Assembly (NCBI RefSeq): GCF_003601925.1 | Contig: NZ_QZWH01000060.1 | Span: 1-64,000, forward strand | Direction: 5' to 3' | From: Buttiauxella izardii | GTDB taxonomy: Bacteria > Pseudomonadota > Gammaproteobacteria > Enterobacterales > Enterobacteriaceae | DNA length: 64,000 bases | Part shown: one piece after another, positions 26,845 through 35,656 of the stretch | Layout: the number at the start of each line of letters is the position of its first letter | Position numbering within the stretch: the stretch's first letter is position 1 | Made by a program: the position numbers and the translations under genes | The notes under the pieces: model-generated | Told to the model about the DNA's origin: nothing | Database searches by the model: none | The model's input: only the letters and a program-made list of their open reading frames with translations

Positions 26845-27911
26845 CACAACCCCTGCGCGTCAAAGTCGATGATCACGTCGTCGCCTTTTGGCAGCGCCTG
26901 GCAACTGAGGATGTAACCTGCCGCCAGTTGGTCTGGTTCGAGACTGTAATTGACGCCCATTTCCACTTCACCTTTCACCACTTTGCAGCGGCAGGTAGCG
27001 CACACGCCGCCTTTGCAGGCGTAGGGCAAATCCGCGCCCTGGCGTAACGCCGCATCGAGAATGCTTTCGTCGTGGGAATCGAGGGTGATTTGGCGGTCGC
27101 GTCCGTCCTGGCGCAGCGTCACCACTTTGCCCGCTGCTTGTTCACGGCGGCGCAGGCTTGGCGCGGTGCCTGGCGTGTTGAAGTGTTCAATGAAAATGTT
27201 TTGCTGGGCGACGCCCATTGCCAGCAACGCCGCTTCAGATTCCTGCATCATGCTTTGCGGGCCGCAAATAAAGGTGCGATCAAAGCCTTTCAGATCAAGC
27301 AAGTTATCGCCCAGCGCTTTGATTTTCGCGCCGTCCAGGCGCCCACTCAGTAATTCGCTTTCCTGCACTTCCTTGCTGAATAAATAGATCAGCTGCAAGC
27401 GCTGCGGATAACGATCTTTTAAGTCGGCCAGCGCCTGGCGGAACATCATGCTGCGGCTGCTGCGGTTGCCGTAAACCAGCGTCACATGGCTTTCGGCTTC
27501 GGTCGCCAGCGTGGCGCTGACAATGGCTATCATCGGCGTGATGCCAGAACCGACCGCCAGCGCTAAATAGTTGCCTGCGGTTTCCGCTTGCGGTTGGTAG
27601 CCAAAAATTCCCTGCGGGATCATCACGTCCATTGCCGTTCCCGCGACTAAATCGGTCACCGCATATTGTGAAAAGCGCCCGCCGTCGATGGCTTTTACCG
27701 CGACACAAATTTCCCCTGGCTTTTCTGCACGGCAGATGGAGTAACAGCGGCGCAACTCTTCGCCGCCAACACGGGTTTTCAGCGTCAAATGCTGGCCGGG
27801 TTTGAAAGCAAATTGGGCCTGCAAATCACCGGGCACTTCAAAAGTGATGGCAACCGCTTCAGGAGTTTCCTGCTCAATGCGCGCCACCTTTAGCGAATGA
27901 AACGTCGTCAT
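26844..27911 (-). CDS. paaE: Phenylacetyl-CoA epoxidase reductase subunit PaaE
   Basis: A 355-residue two-domain reductase. Residues 1-240 are a ferredoxin-NADP reductase module (FAD motif RCYSIC, NADP region AVGSGITPMIAIV). The C-terminal plant-type [2Fe-2S] ferredoxin has its cysteines in CKGGVCATCRCKV and LSCQALP. The start at MTTFHSLKV follows the paaD stop by 7 bp. It passes electrons from NADPH to the PaaABCD epoxidase. Confidence 0.95.
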   Translation of the reverse strand: MTTFHSLKVARIEQETPEAVAITFEVPGDLQAQFAFKPGQHLTLKTRVGGEELRRCYSICRAEKPGEICVAVKAIDGGRFSQYAVTDLVAGTAMDVMIPQGIFGYQPQAETAGNYLALAVGSGITPMIAIVSATLATEAESHVTLVYGNRSSRSMMFRQALADLKDRYPQRLQLIYLFSKEVQESELLSGRLDGAKIKALGDNLLDLKGFDRTFICGPQSMMQESEAALLAMGVAQQNIFIEHFNTPGTAPSLRRREQAAGKVVTLRQDGRDRQITLDSHDESILDAALRQGADLPYACKGGVCATCRCKVVKGEVEMGVNYSLEPDQLAAGYILSCQALPKGDDVIIDFDAQGL

Positions 27912-27918
27912 GGCAACC

Positions 27919-28416
27919 TCAAATACATTTAAAGTAATCAAAGGGTTCGCGGCAGCTATCACAGCGATATAACGCTTTGCAGGCCGTGGAACCGAATTCG
28001 CTAATCAGCGAGGTTTGCAAACTTCCGCAGCGCGGGCAGCTCACTTCGCGGCTCAGTTCGGCGTGGCACGAATGCCCTTGCGGCGGGCTGATGCCGTATT
28101 CGCGCAGCCGATTTTTTGCCGCAGGCGTCATCCAGTCGGTGGTCCACGCCGGGTGCAGCATTTGCTCGATATGCACCGGCGTCAGCTTGGCGGTTTCCAT
28201 CGCCTCGCGAATCTCTTTCAGCAGAAAATCCGTCGCCGGACAGCCGGAATAGGTCGGCGTGAAACCGATATGCCAGCCGTCCGCACGGTGATGAACGCCA
28301 CGCACCATGCCGAGATCGGTAATCGTCAGCACCGGGATTTCCGGGTCGCTGATTTGCCCGAGAATGCGCCACACTTCGCGCACTTGCGCCGGTTCCACCA
28401 CGTCGAGAGTTTGCAT
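27919..28416 (-). CDS. paaD: Phenylacetate epoxidase-associated MIP18/Suf-like protein PaaD
   Basis: A 165-residue protein starting MQTLDVVEPAQVREVW at 28416, 10 bp after paaC; upstream in-frame codons overlap paaC and are not used. It has the DUF59 core (DPEIPVLTITDLGMVR, PTYSGCPATDF with its conserved Cys) and a C-terminal zinc-ribbon-like region (CPRCGS ... YRCDSCREPFDYFKC). It is required for the epoxidase, probably for metal or cluster maturation. It closely matches E. coli PaaD throughout. Confidence 0.94.
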   Translation of the reverse strand: MQTLDVVEPAQVREVWRILGQISDPEIPVLTITDLGMVRGVHHRADGWHIGFTPTYSGCPATDFLLKEIREAMETAKLTPVHIEQMLHPAWTTDWMTPAAKNRLREYGISPPQGHSCHAELSREVSCPRCGSLQTSLISEFGSTACKALYRCDSCREPFDYFKCI

Positions 28417-28426
28417 AAAAACCTCA

Positions 28427-29182
28427 CTACCACTGCTGATTGGGATAAGCGCGTTGCAGATACTGCATTTCTGCCAGTAGCGGCCCGAGATGCTCGGTGT
28501 GCAGCCCCTGTTTGCCGCCAGTGCGATATTGCGCTTCCTGCGGTTTAACCAGCGAGGCTGCGAGCAAACCGTTAAAGACTTCCGCTTCCCAGGCTGCGCG
28601 TAATTCCCGCGGATCAACCGCGATCCCTTGTTCCGCGAGGCTGATTTCCAGCTCGTCGGCATGGAACATTTCGCCGCTAAAACGCCACAGTTTGTTGAGC
28701 GACTGCTGCATTTTCTGCTGAGAAAACTCGGTGCCGTTGCCGAGGCGAACCAGCCAGCCACGGCTAAAACGCAAGTGATAACGCACTTCTTTGATGGATT
28801 TCGCGGCAATCGCCGCCAGTTGTGAATCGCGGCTTGCCGTAAGACGGCTGAACAGTTCAACGTGCCAGGCATCCAGCAAATACTGGCGCATCAGCGTGTC
28901 GGCAAAATCGCCATTCGGCTGCTCGGCCAATAACAAATTTTGGTACTGGCGTTCATCGCGGCCATAAGCCAGTTGGTCTTCATCAAGCTGCGCGCCCTGA
29001 AGTTCGGCGGCATAGCTCAAAAAATTGCGCGCCTGGCCGAGTAAATCCAGGCCGATATTCGCCAGCGCGAGGTCAATTTCCAGCTCTGGCGCGTGTCCGC
29101 ACCAGCCGGTTAAGCGCTGTGCCAGCACCAGGCAAGTGTCTCCGAGGCGCAGTGTGTAAGTGGTTAACGGGGAATAAGTCAT
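28427..29182 (-). CDS. paaC: Phenylacetyl-CoA epoxidase structural subunit PaaC
   Basis: A 251-residue four-helix ferritin-like subunit that pairs with PaaA. ELEIDLALANIGLDLLGQARNF and KEVRYHLRFSRGWLVRLGNG are strongly conserved. The start MTYSPLTTYTLRLGD has GAGG upstream inside the paaB stop region, favouring it over the in-frame codon 12 bp earlier. PaaC lacks catalytic iron in characterised homologues and stabilises PaaA. Confidence 0.94.
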   Translation of the reverse strand: MTYSPLTTYTLRLGDTCLVLAQRLTGWCGHAPELEIDLALANIGLDLLGQARNFLSYAAELQGAQLDEDQLAYGRDERQYQNLLLAEQPNGDFADTLMRQYLLDAWHVELFSRLTASRDSQLAAIAAKSIKEVRYHLRFSRGWLVRLGNGTEFSQQKMQQSLNKLWRFSGEMFHADELEISLAEQGIAVDPRELRAAWEAEVFNGLLAASLVKPQEAQYRTGGKQGLHTEHLGPLLAEMQYLQRAYPNQQW

Positions 29183-29190
29183 TGCGCGCC

Positions 29191-29478
29191 TCACATGTGC
29201 TCGATGCCATCAGGGAGGGTGTAGAACGTGGGGTGGCGATAAATTTTGGTTTCCGCCGGGTCGAAAAATGCACCACGTTCTTCGGGCTGCGAGGCAATGA
29301 TTTCGCTCGCTTTCACCACCCAAATTGAGCAACCTTCGGAGCGGCGGGTGTACGCATCGCGGGCGTTTTCCAGCGCCATTTGCTCATCGGCGGCGTGCAG
29401 GCTGCCCACGTGACGGTGCGAAAGCCCTTGTTTGCTGCGGATAAAAACTTCATATAACGGCCAGTGAATATTGCTCAT
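29191..29478 (-). CDS. paaB: Phenylacetyl-CoA epoxidase bridging subunit PaaB
   Basis: A 95-residue protein from MSNIHWPLYEVFIRSKQGL, identical in length to E. coli PaaB; an in-frame ATG nine codons upstream lacks homology. RSKQGLSHRHVGSLHAADEQ and SIWVVKASEI are near invariant. PaaB bridges PaaAC heterodimers in the multicomponent monooxygenase. A REP palindrome lies between it and paaA. Confidence 0.95.
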   Translation of the reverse strand: MSNIHWPLYEVFIRSKQGLSHRHVGSLHAADEQMALENARDAYTRRSEGCSIWVVKASEIIASQPEERGAFFDPAETKIYRHPTFYTLPDGIEHM

Positions 29479-29506
29479 CAGTTCTTCCTTTAGATCGTGT
29501 GTCATT

Positions 29507-29536
29507 GTCGGATGACGCTTCGCTTATCCGACCTAC
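29507..29536. repeat. REP element between paaA and paaB
   Basis: A palindromic unit (GTCGGATGACGC, then GCTTATCCGACC) is nearly identical to copies at 42547 and 48080. It sits in the 70-bp paaB-paaA gap. REP hairpins in operons often stabilise the upstream mRNA segment, which could raise PaaA relative to later subunits. Confidence 0.8.
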
Positions 29537-29548
29537 AAAATCAAAACG

Positions 29549-30466
29549 TTATGCGACGTTTTTGCTGGCATAAGAGAGAGCGGCTTCGCGCACCCACGCG
29601 CCCTCTTCCCAGGCTTTGCGCTTGGCGGCCAGGCGTTCTTCGTTGCACAACCCGCGCCCGGCGACCACTTCGTTAAACTCTTGCCAGTCGATTTCGCCAA
29701 ACTCGTAATGCCCGGTGGTGTCGTTGAAACGCAGGTCTTTATCCGGCACGGTCATGCCAAGCATTTCCACCTGTGGCACGGTATTATCGACAAAGCGCTG
29801 GCGCAGCTCGTCGTTGCCAAAGCGTTTGATTTTCCACGCCAGGCTCTGGGCGCTGTTCGGCGAGTTGTCGTCGTTGGGGCCAAACATCATCAACGCAGGC
29901 CACCAGAAACGGTTGATCGCGTCCTGCAACATCTGGCGCTGTTCTTCGCTTCCCTGAGCCAGCACGTTGCAGGCCTCAAAACCCTGGCGCTGGTGGAAGC
30001 TCTCTTCTTTGCAGATTTTCACCATCGCCCTGGCATATGGCCCGTAAGAGGTGCGGCACAGCGCGACCTGGTTAACAATCGCCGCGCCATCAACCAGCCA
30101 GCCAATCACGCCGATATCGGCCCAGTTCAGCGTCGGGTAGTTAAAGATCGAGGAGTATTTCATCTTGCCGTCGAGCATCTTCTGGTAGATGTCCTCCCGC
30201 GTGCAGCCCAGCGTTTCCGCCGCGCTGTAGAGGTACAAACCGTGTCCGGCTTCGTCCTGCACCTTCGCCAGCAAAATCGCTTTGCGTTTCAGACTCGGCG
30301 CGCGAGTCAGCCAGTTACCTTCCGGCAGCATGCCAACAATCTCGGAATGGGCGTGTTGCCCAATCTGGCGGATCAGCGTTTTGCGGTATTCGTCGGGCAT
30401 CCAGTCCTGCGGTTCAATCGCGATTTCCTGTGCGATTCGCTCATCAAAGCGGTGTTGTTCAGTCAA
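29549..30466 (-). CDS. paaA: Phenylacetyl-CoA epoxidase catalytic subunit PaaA
   Basis: A 305-residue di-iron oxygenase subunit, near E. coli PaaA (309 aa). The ferritin-like bundle contains the iron-ligand regions [16 protein letters not shown] and [15 protein letters not shown]. It converts phenylacetyl-CoA to the ring-1,2-epoxide with O2 and NADPH, in complex with PaaB, C and E. It is the first gene of the catabolic operon, transcribed from the region shared with paaZ, which holds PaaX-box-like sequences. Confidence 0.96.
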   Translation of the reverse strand: MTEQHRFDERIAQEIAIEPQDWMPDEYRKTLIRQIGQHAHSEIVGMLPEGNWLTRAPSLKRKAILLAKVQDEAGHGLYLYSAAETLGCTREDIYQKMLDGKMKYSSIFNYPTLNWADIGVIGWLVDGAAIVNQVALCRTSYGPYARAMVKICKEESFHQRQGFEACNVLAQGSEEQRQMLQDAINRFWWPALMMFGPNDDNSPNSAQSLAWKIKRFGNDELRQRFVDNTVPQVEMLGMTVPDKDLRFNDTTGHYEFGEIDWQEFNEVVAGRGLCNEERLAAKRKAWEEGAWVREAALSYASKNVA

Positions 30467-30476
30467 GTCATCACCT

Positions 30477-30490
30477 TTTATGATTCAAAT
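30477..30490 (-). promoter_or_regulatory. PaaX-box-like sequence near paaA
   Basis: TTTATGATTCAAAT resembles the E. coli PaaX recognition core (TGATTC within a 15-bp imperfect palindrome). It lies 11 bp upstream of the paaA start codon, where repressor binding could block initiation. Confidence 0.45.
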
Positions 30491-30507
30491 AAGATTCACT
30501 AAATCGC

Positions 30508-30524
30508 TTTCTGTGAATCACTTA
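30508..30524 (-). promoter_or_regulatory. Second PaaX-box-like sequence
   Basis: Read on the minus strand this is TAAGTGATTCACAG, again with the TGATTCRC core of PaaX boxes, 41-58 bp upstream of paaA. Confidence 0.45.
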
Positions 30525-30694
30525 ATGATTAAAAGTTACAGATAAGTTAACTAAAACAGCAAAAATTACACGCAACCTTTGTGAGCATTATCACGATAAA
30601 TTTTAAATAAACGCCTTTATTCATAGAGATAACGAAATCATCAAAACCACACGCATTCACATTGTTAACAAATTATTAAATTACAGCTTGATTT

Positions 30695-30709
30695 TTATGA
30701 TTCACAAAT
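30695..30709 (+). promoter_or_regulatory. PaaX-box-like sequence upstream of paaZ
   Basis: TTATGATTCACAAAT matches most positions of the PaaX consensus (WWTRTGATTCGYGWT). It is 43 bp before the paaZ ATG, mirroring the two-sided operators of the divergent E. coli promoter. Confidence 0.55.
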
Positions 30710-30752
30710 CAAACATTGAATGCATTAAACGTAATACTTAATGAGGTGTGAG

Positions 30753-32786
30753 ATGCAGCAGTTAACCAGTTATCTTTCTGGCTTTTGGCTGATGGGCCAC
30801 GGCAAAGAACGCACGATAAATCATGCAATTAGCGGCGAAGCGTTGTATCAAGTGACAAGCGAAGGGCTGGATATGGCGCAGGCTCGCCGCTACGCCATCG
30901 ACCACGGCGGCAATGCGTTGCGCGCCATGACCTTTGTGCAACGCGCAGCCATGATCAAGGCGGTGGCGAAACATCTGCTGGCGAACAAAGAGTCGTTTTA
31001 CGCGATTTCTTATCAAACCGGGGCGACACGCGCAGACAGTTGGGTGGATATCGAAGGCGGCATTGGCACCCTGTTCGCTTATGCCGGGATGGGGAATCGC
31101 GAGTTGCCAGACGATGTGTTGTGGCCGGAAGACGAAATGATCCCGCTGTCTAAACAAGGCGGATTTGCCGCCCGCCATGTGCTGACCTCTAAATCCGGCG
31201 TCGCGCTGCATATCAACGCGTTCAACTTCCCGTGCTGGGGAATGTTAGAAAAGCTCGCCCCAACCTGGCTTGCGGGAATGCCAGCGATTATCAAACCCGG
31301 CACTGCCAGCGCACAATTAACTCACGCGATGGTGAAGTCGATTGTTGATTCGGGCCTGGTGCCGAAAGGCGCAATCAGCCTGATTTGCGGCGGCGTGGGT
31401 AATCTGTTTGATTTGTTTGACGAGCAGGATGTGGTGACGTTTACCGGTTCCGCCAGCACCGGTCAGAAGTTACGTTGTCACCCAAACATTATCGCCCGTT
31501 CGGTGCCTTTCACCATGGAAGCCGATTCCCTGAACTGCTGCGTATTGGGTGATGATGTCACACCAGAACAACCTGAATTTGCGCTATTTATTCGTGAAAC
31601 CGTGCGTGAGATGACGGCTAAAGCCGGGCAAAAATGCACCGCCATTCGCCGCATTATCGTTCCTCAGGCGCAACTCGAAAACGTTGTGCAGGCGCTGAAA
31701 GCGAAGCTTGAAAAAATCCAGCCAGGCGACCCGGCGCACGAAGGCGTGAAAATGGGTGCATTGGTCAGCCTCGAGCAGCGTGACGACGTGCAAAGCAAAG
31801 TGAATCAGTTGCTTGCCGCAGGCTGTAAAGTTGTGGTCGGAGGCAACGCCGACTCTTCGCACGCGGGTGCCTTCTTCCCGCCGACTTTGCTGCTTTGCCA
31901 GCAACCTGATGAAACCCCTGCCGTTCATGAACTGGAAGCCTTCGGCCCGGTCGCCACGGTGATGCCGTATCACGACGGCGAACATGCGATGGCGTTGGCA
32001 CGTGCGGGCCAGGGCAGCCTGGCGGGAACGCTGGTGACGGCGAATGGTGAAATTGCGCGCCAGTTTATTCTCGGTGCGGCGCGTGCGCACGGGCGTATTC
32101 AGGTGCTGAACCAGGAGTCGTCCGTGGAATCCACCGGGCACGGTTCCCCACTGCCGATGCTGGTTCACGGCGGCCCAGGCCGCGCGGGCGGTGGCGAAGA
32201 ATTGGGTGGCCTGCGGGCAGTGAAACACTACATGCAACGCACGGCGATTCAGGGCAGTCCGTCGATGTTGGCGGCGGTGAGCAAGCAATGGAGCTACGGC
32301 GCAGCGGTGCATGAAGATCCCGTTCACCCGTTCCGTAAACAGTTTGACGATCTGCAAATTGGCGAAAGTTTACTGACCGCGCGCCGCACCATTACCGAAG
32401 CCGATATCGTCAATTTCGCCAATCTTAGCGGCGACCATTTCTACGCTCATGTCGACAAAATCGGCGCGGCGGAATCGTTCTTTGGTGAACGCGTGGCGCA
32501 CGGCTACTTTGTGGTTTCTGCCGCCGCCGGGTTATTCGTCGACCCAGGCGTGGGGCCAGTTATCGCCAACTACGGCATGGAAAACCTACGTTTTATCGAA
32601 CCGGTGAAAATCGGCGATACCATTCAAGTGCGTCTGACATGCAAGCGCAAAACCGCCAAACCACAAAAGACGGCTGAAGATAAACCGGTCGGCGTGGTGG
32701 AATGGGCGGTGGAGGTGATGAATCAGGAGAATCAATCGGTGGCGATTTATTCGATTTTGACACTGGTCGCAAGGAGGGTTTCTTAA
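30753..32786 (+). CDS. paaZ: Oxepin-CoA hydrolase / 3-oxo-5,6-dehydrosuberyl-CoA semialdehyde dehydrogenase PaaZ
   Basis: A bifunctional 677-residue fusion starting at [15 protein letters not shown] 30753 has GAGGTG 5 bases upstream, whereas the in-frame ATG at 30741 precedes that site. Residues about 1-510 are an aldehyde dehydrogenase with catalytic Cys295 in [10 protein letters not shown] and the [11 protein letters not shown] block. Residues about 530-677 are an R-specific enoyl-CoA-hydratase (MaoC) domain ([16 protein letters not shown]) that opens the oxepin ring. It is divergent from paaA. Confidence 0.96.
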   Translation: MQQLTSYLSGFWLMGHGKERTINHAISGEALYQVTSEGLDMAQARRYAIDHGGNALRAMTFVQRAAMIKAVAKHLLANKESFYAISYQTGATRADSWVDIEGGIGTLFAYAGMGNRELPDDVLWPEDEMIPLSKQGGFAARHVLTSKSGVALHINAFNFPCWGMLEKLAPTWLAGMPAIIKPGTASAQLTHAMVKSIVDSGLVPKGAISLICGGVGNLFDLFDEQDVVTFTGSASTGQKLRCHPNIIARSVPFTMEADSLNCCVLGDDVTPEQPEFALFIRETVREMTAKAGQKCTAIRRIIVPQAQLENVVQALKAKLEKIQPGDPAHEGVKMGALVSLEQRDDVQSKVNQLLAAGCKVVVGGNADSSHAGAFFPPTLLLCQQPDETPAVHELEAFGPVATVMPYHDGEHAMALARAGQGSLAGTLVTANGEIARQFILGAARAHGRIQVLNQESSVESTGHGSPLPMLVHGGPGRAGGGEELGGLRAVKHYMQRTAIQGSPSMLAAVSKQWSYGAAVHEDPVHPFRKQFDDLQIGESLLTARRTITEADIVNFANLSGDHFYAHVDKIGAAESFFGERVAHGYFVVSAAAGLFVDPGVGPVIANYGMENLRFIEPVKIGDTIQVRLTCKRKTAKPQKTAEDKPVGVVEWAVEVMNQENQSVAIYSILTLVARRVS

Positions 32787-32803
32787 ACGTTAGTGCGTAT
32801 GGC

Positions 32804-32828
32804 GACGGGAGCGAGCCTCGCCCCCGTC
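32804..32828. terminator. Hairpin between convergent paaZ and the LysR gene
   Basis: GACGGG-GCGAG pairs with CTCGC-CCCGTC, with one interruption, in the 46-bp gap between the convergent stops at 32786 and 32833. The T-tract is weak (ATTTAACT). Confidence 0.6.
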
Positions 32829-32832
32829 ACAT

Positions 32833-33747
32833 TTAACTCTCATCACCCAACCGGGTGATGGCTCTGCGCAAATAATTCAGCACCGTCGTGGCGGCCTCCG
32901 TCATCGACGCGTTATTCAGCGTCACCGCCCCGACATCCATATACGTAGTGCTATCCGCAATGCTACGGCGCATAACGCGCAAACCTTCAAGCGACCATGG
33001 GCGATAAACCAGGTCCGACAAAATCGTCACGCCCTTTCCTTTTGCCACCAGGCTGCGTACCGTTTCAAACGAGGTGGTGGTAAAGCCGATATTTGGGCTT
33101 CCTCCCTGCGTGCGCCAGTGCTCGGTGATCACATCCGGGTATTCGTCGGTATCGAGCAGTAAAAATGGCAGGTTTTCGATATCGGCAAGATGAATGACCG
33201 ACTGGTTTAATAGCGGATGCCCCTGGGCCACCCACAGGCGGCGGGGTGAACGGATAAAGATTTCAGTATTTAACGCATCGTCCGGGGGAATATTCGAGGT
33301 TAATAGCAGCGAAAAATCGGTTTCATGACGTTTTAAAGATTCGGTTAATACCTGCGGATTGGCTTCGATAAAGTTAATCGTCATTAATGGGAAATGCTGC
33401 TCAACCTCAAGAATAATCGCCGGTAATAAATAAGCAGAAAGCGTTTTGGCAATGCCAATATTCACCGTGCCTTTTTCCAGTTGGGGCTGATACAACAAAT
33501 CGTCTATCGCAATCTGGCTTTCATTAATTATTTTACGTGCGTAATGCAAAAAGCGCTCGCCTGCGGTTGTGAGCTGAATCCCTTTTGGCAAACGAATAAA
33601 TAGCTGATTGTTTAATGAGGACTCGAGATTGCGCATCGCCACCGTCATCGACGACTGCGAGATATTACATTGCGATGCGGCTTTAGAGATCTGTTGTGTC
33701 TGTGCTAAAGCGATGAAAAATTCCAGTTGCCGCAATGTGAATCTCAT
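32833..33747 (-). CDS. LysR-family transcriptional regulator
   Basis: A 304-residue protein. The N-terminal helix-turn-helix (RQLEFFIALAQTQQISKAAS, NISQSSMTVAMRNLE, then LFIRLPKGIQLTTAGERFL) is standard LysR. Residues about 90-300 form the effector domain. It is divergent from the EamA-family transporter at 33903 with about 155 bp between, so it probably controls that exporter. The effector is unknown. Confidence 0.88.
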   Translation of the reverse strand: MRFTLRQLEFFIALAQTQQISKAASQCNISQSSMTVAMRNLESSLNNQLFIRLPKGIQLTTAGERFLHYARKIINESQIAIDDLLYQPQLEKGTVNIGIAKTLSAYLLPAIILEVEQHFPLMTINFIEANPQVLTESLKRHETDFSLLLTSNIPPDDALNTEIFIRSPRRLWVAQGHPLLNQSVIHLADIENLPFLLLDTDEYPDVITEHWRTQGGSPNIGFTTTSFETVRSLVAKGKGVTILSDLVYRPWSLEGLRVMRRSIADSTTYMDVGAVTLNNASMTEAATTVLNYLRRAITRLGDES

Positions 33748-33902
33748 AGTTTTAAACTATACCTCGCAACGAAAAAGATGAATTAGATTTTCACTCCTCG
33801 CAATTTTAGCATGGTAATCCTCAAATCGATGTTCTTATCACCCTCCGGGTATGCATTGAATCTATAGCTGAGTGGTTTAAACTGTCTTCAGGAACTCAAA
33901 TT

Positions 33903-34850
33903 ATGCCGTATTTACTGTTAAGCCTTGCTGCCTGTTTCTGGGGCGGAAACTATGTGGTTGGCCATGTGTTAGTGGCGCAGGTCGACCCGATTGTCCTGTC
34001 GGAAGCCCGTTGGATGCTCACCGCCCTGTTGCTCATCGGCCTCTATTTCCGCCAGATAAAAGCACAGTGGGCGGCGATGGTAGAGGCAAAATACACGGTA
34101 TTTTTCCTCGCGCTATGTGGGCAAGTGTTATTCCCGGTGACGCTGTACGTTGGCCTGCAATATACCTCTTCATTAAATGCGGCGATTTATTTATCTACCA
34201 CGCCCGCATTGGTGTTGCTGATCAATAAGTTTATTTTCAAAGAGACGATTTCCCGGCGCAATATTTATGGCGTGGTGCTCAGTTCGTTGGGGGTGATATA
34301 TCTGGTGATGCAGGGCGATCTGTTACATTTGAATACGCTGAAAAATTTGAACCGTGGTGATATCTGGACGATGGCGTCGGCCATTAGCTGGGCATTGTAT
34401 TGCGCCTTTTTACGCCTCAAACCCAAACAGATTGGTGGCAACGCATTTGTTGCGGTTAGCGCGGCGATTGGCGCCATTGTTCTGCTGCCCGTTTTATCGC
34501 TTTACGCGGCAACACATTTTGGCCCGCCGTTAAAGCTGTCTCTGGATACTGGCTGCATGTTGGGACTGGCGTATCTGGTTATCTTCCCGTCATGGCTGTC
34601 TTATCTGCTGTGGAATAAAGGGATTCAGGCGATTGGCGCAACGCGGGGTGAAGTTTATTCGCACCTGATTCCATTGACTGGCGGCGTGTTTAGCGTGCTG
34701 TTTCTCAACGTGCCGTTACACGGTTTTCATCTGATCAGCGCCCTGCTTATTGCACTGGGAATTGCCCTTTGCTCGATGGCTCCAAAGAAGAAGCATCGAT
34801 GTTTCGCCGCCTTAGTCATTTCTAAGGCGGCTTGTGAGGCAATTATTTAA
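33903..34850 (+). CDS. EamA/DMT-family transporter with a C-terminal read-through extension
   Basis: A 315-residue protein with ten predicted membrane helices in two EamA repeats (first from PYLLLSLAACFWGGNYVVGH, second from DIWTMASAISWALYCAFLRL). Family members export small metabolites; the substrate is unknown here. The natural end would be near MAPKKKHR. The last 17 or so residues are encoded across a perfect 10-bp hairpin that looks like the gene's own terminator, so the original stop may have been lost. The end overlaps the convergent lipoprotein stop by 3 bp. The divergent LysR gene probably regulates it. Confidence 0.82.
   Translation: MPYLLLSLAACFWGGNYVVGHVLVAQVDPIVLSEARWMLTALLLIGLYFRQIKAQWAAMVEAKYTVFFLALCGQVLFPVTLYVGLQYTSSLNAAIYLSTTPALVLLINKFIFKETISRRNIYGVVLSSLGVIYLVMQGDLLHLNTLKNLNRGDIWTMASAISWALYCAFLRLKPKQIGGNAFVAVSAAIGAIVLLPVLSLYAATHFGPPLKLSLDTGCMLGLAYLVIFPSWLSYLLWNKGIQAIGATRGEVYSHLIPLTGGVFSVLFLNVPLHGFHLISALLIALGIALCSMAPKKKHRCFAALVISKAACEAII
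34806..34831. terminator. Perfect hairpin inside the 3' end of the EamA gene
   Basis: GCCGCCTTAG and CTAAGGCGGC form a 10-bp perfect stem with a 6-base loop between two convergent genes. The following T-tract is poor. It lies inside the EamA coding frame. Confidence 0.55.
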
Positions 34851-35320
34851 TTATCGCAGTGGCCTTGTTGGGCCAGTTTCACTTCCGGCTTGGAAACAAC
34901 GCGCTTACCTTCAGTTTCAGAAGACTCGCTCAAACCTGCGCCACCGACAAATGCTCCCATCTTTATATATTGTCTGATGAAGTAGTTCTTGCCTGCTTGC
35001 ATGAATAACGACAGATCATTTGGCGAAAATTCAGACTCGGTGGAAATCTTATGCGTCTGATTACCTGTAACTTGCGTATAGAAGAACGTTCTATCCGCCG
35101 TTTCGCCTACACATTTGCCATCGACATACACATCTTTTTTAAGCGATTTACCCGCAAAGCTATCACGATAAATATACAGCCCAGCTTTGTTTTGCTCTGG
35201 AGCGGGGAATGTTTTGGCATTAATCGATTCTTGCTCAGGAGCCAAAGGGACACTCGCGCACCCACTGAGAAGTAATGCAGCTAAAACAGAGGTAGCGACC
35301 AATAGATTTTTAGTTTTCAT
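34847..35320 (-). CDS. DUF2846-type lipoprotein
   Basis: A 157-residue lipoprotein with signal peptide MKTKNLLVATSVLAALLLSG and acylated Cys21. The body (AGLYIYRDSFAGKSLKKDVY, VDGKCVGETADRTFFY, GKNYFIRQYIKMGAFVGGAG) has the layout of DUF2846 envelope lipoproteins: a beta-rich domain with a short-chain KxxVYVDG motif. No enzyme function is known. It is monocistronic. The tail (VSKPEVKLAQQGHCDN) ends in a conserved-looking Cys. Confidence 0.7.
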   Translation of the reverse strand: MKTKNLLVATSVLAALLLSGCASVPLAPEQESINAKTFPAPEQNKAGLYIYRDSFAGKSLKKDVYVDGKCVGETADRTFFYTQVTGNQTHKISTESEFSPNDLSLFMQAGKNYFIRQYIKMGAFVGGAGLSESSETEGKRVVSKPEVKLAQQGHCDN

Positions 35321-35547
35321 TAAAGAAAATCCTTTTATATAAACAGTATGTTTTAAGTTTTTTAAGACGGAGTAATGTCGCCAATGGAAGATAAAAGGTC
35401 AAGCAATCAATAAGATGAATACTAAAAATGGTAGGGAAATATAACATCTATTCTCCTTAACTTAAATTAATCCAGGAATCTTCTCGGCTCTATAAATAAA
35501 GCCTCACAATAACTGCCGCTCCGAATCATAGGAATACCAAACTAAAT

Positions 35548-35565
35548 CGTAAAGTTTAAATTACA
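35548..35565 (+). promoter_or_regulatory. Strong TyrR box of tyrP
   Basis: CGTAAAGTTTAAATTACA matches the TyrR consensus TGTAAA-N6-TTTACA at 10 of 12 defined positions. Its centre is 23 bp from the weaker box downstream, the same two-box geometry as in E. coli tyrP. Confidence 0.75.
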
Positions 35566-35570
35566 CCACC

Positions 35571-35588
35571 TGTAACCCAGATTTGACG
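35571..35588 (+). promoter_or_regulatory. Weak TyrR box of tyrP
   Basis: TGTAACCCAGATTTGACG keeps TGTAA and part of the TTTACA half. In E. coli such a weak box is filled cooperatively with the strong box when tyrosine is bound, causing repression. Confidence 0.6.
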
Positions 35589-35656
35589 AGTCCGTAACAA
35601 TCCCTTACCCTGCGCGGCATAATCTCGTTATTACAAGCGTAAATTCAGAGGGAAGC

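Larger units (their letters stand above)
35321..35656 (+). promoter_or_regulatory. tyrP upstream region
   Basis: About 336 bp between the lipoprotein gene and tyrP, AT-rich in the first 200 bp. Two TyrR boxes occupy 35548-35588. Apart from these I see no gene or strong hairpin. Confidence 0.5.

Noticed and set aside
28417-28872. Long N-terminal extension of paaD into paaC
   Set aside because: The extension is an alternate frame of paaC. PaaD homology begins at 28416, with normal spacing after paaC.
31584-32357. A 257-codon minus-strand frame opposite paaZ
   Set aside because: It lies entirely inside the well-supported paaZ gene, is His/Arg-rich and has no domain; a shadow frame.
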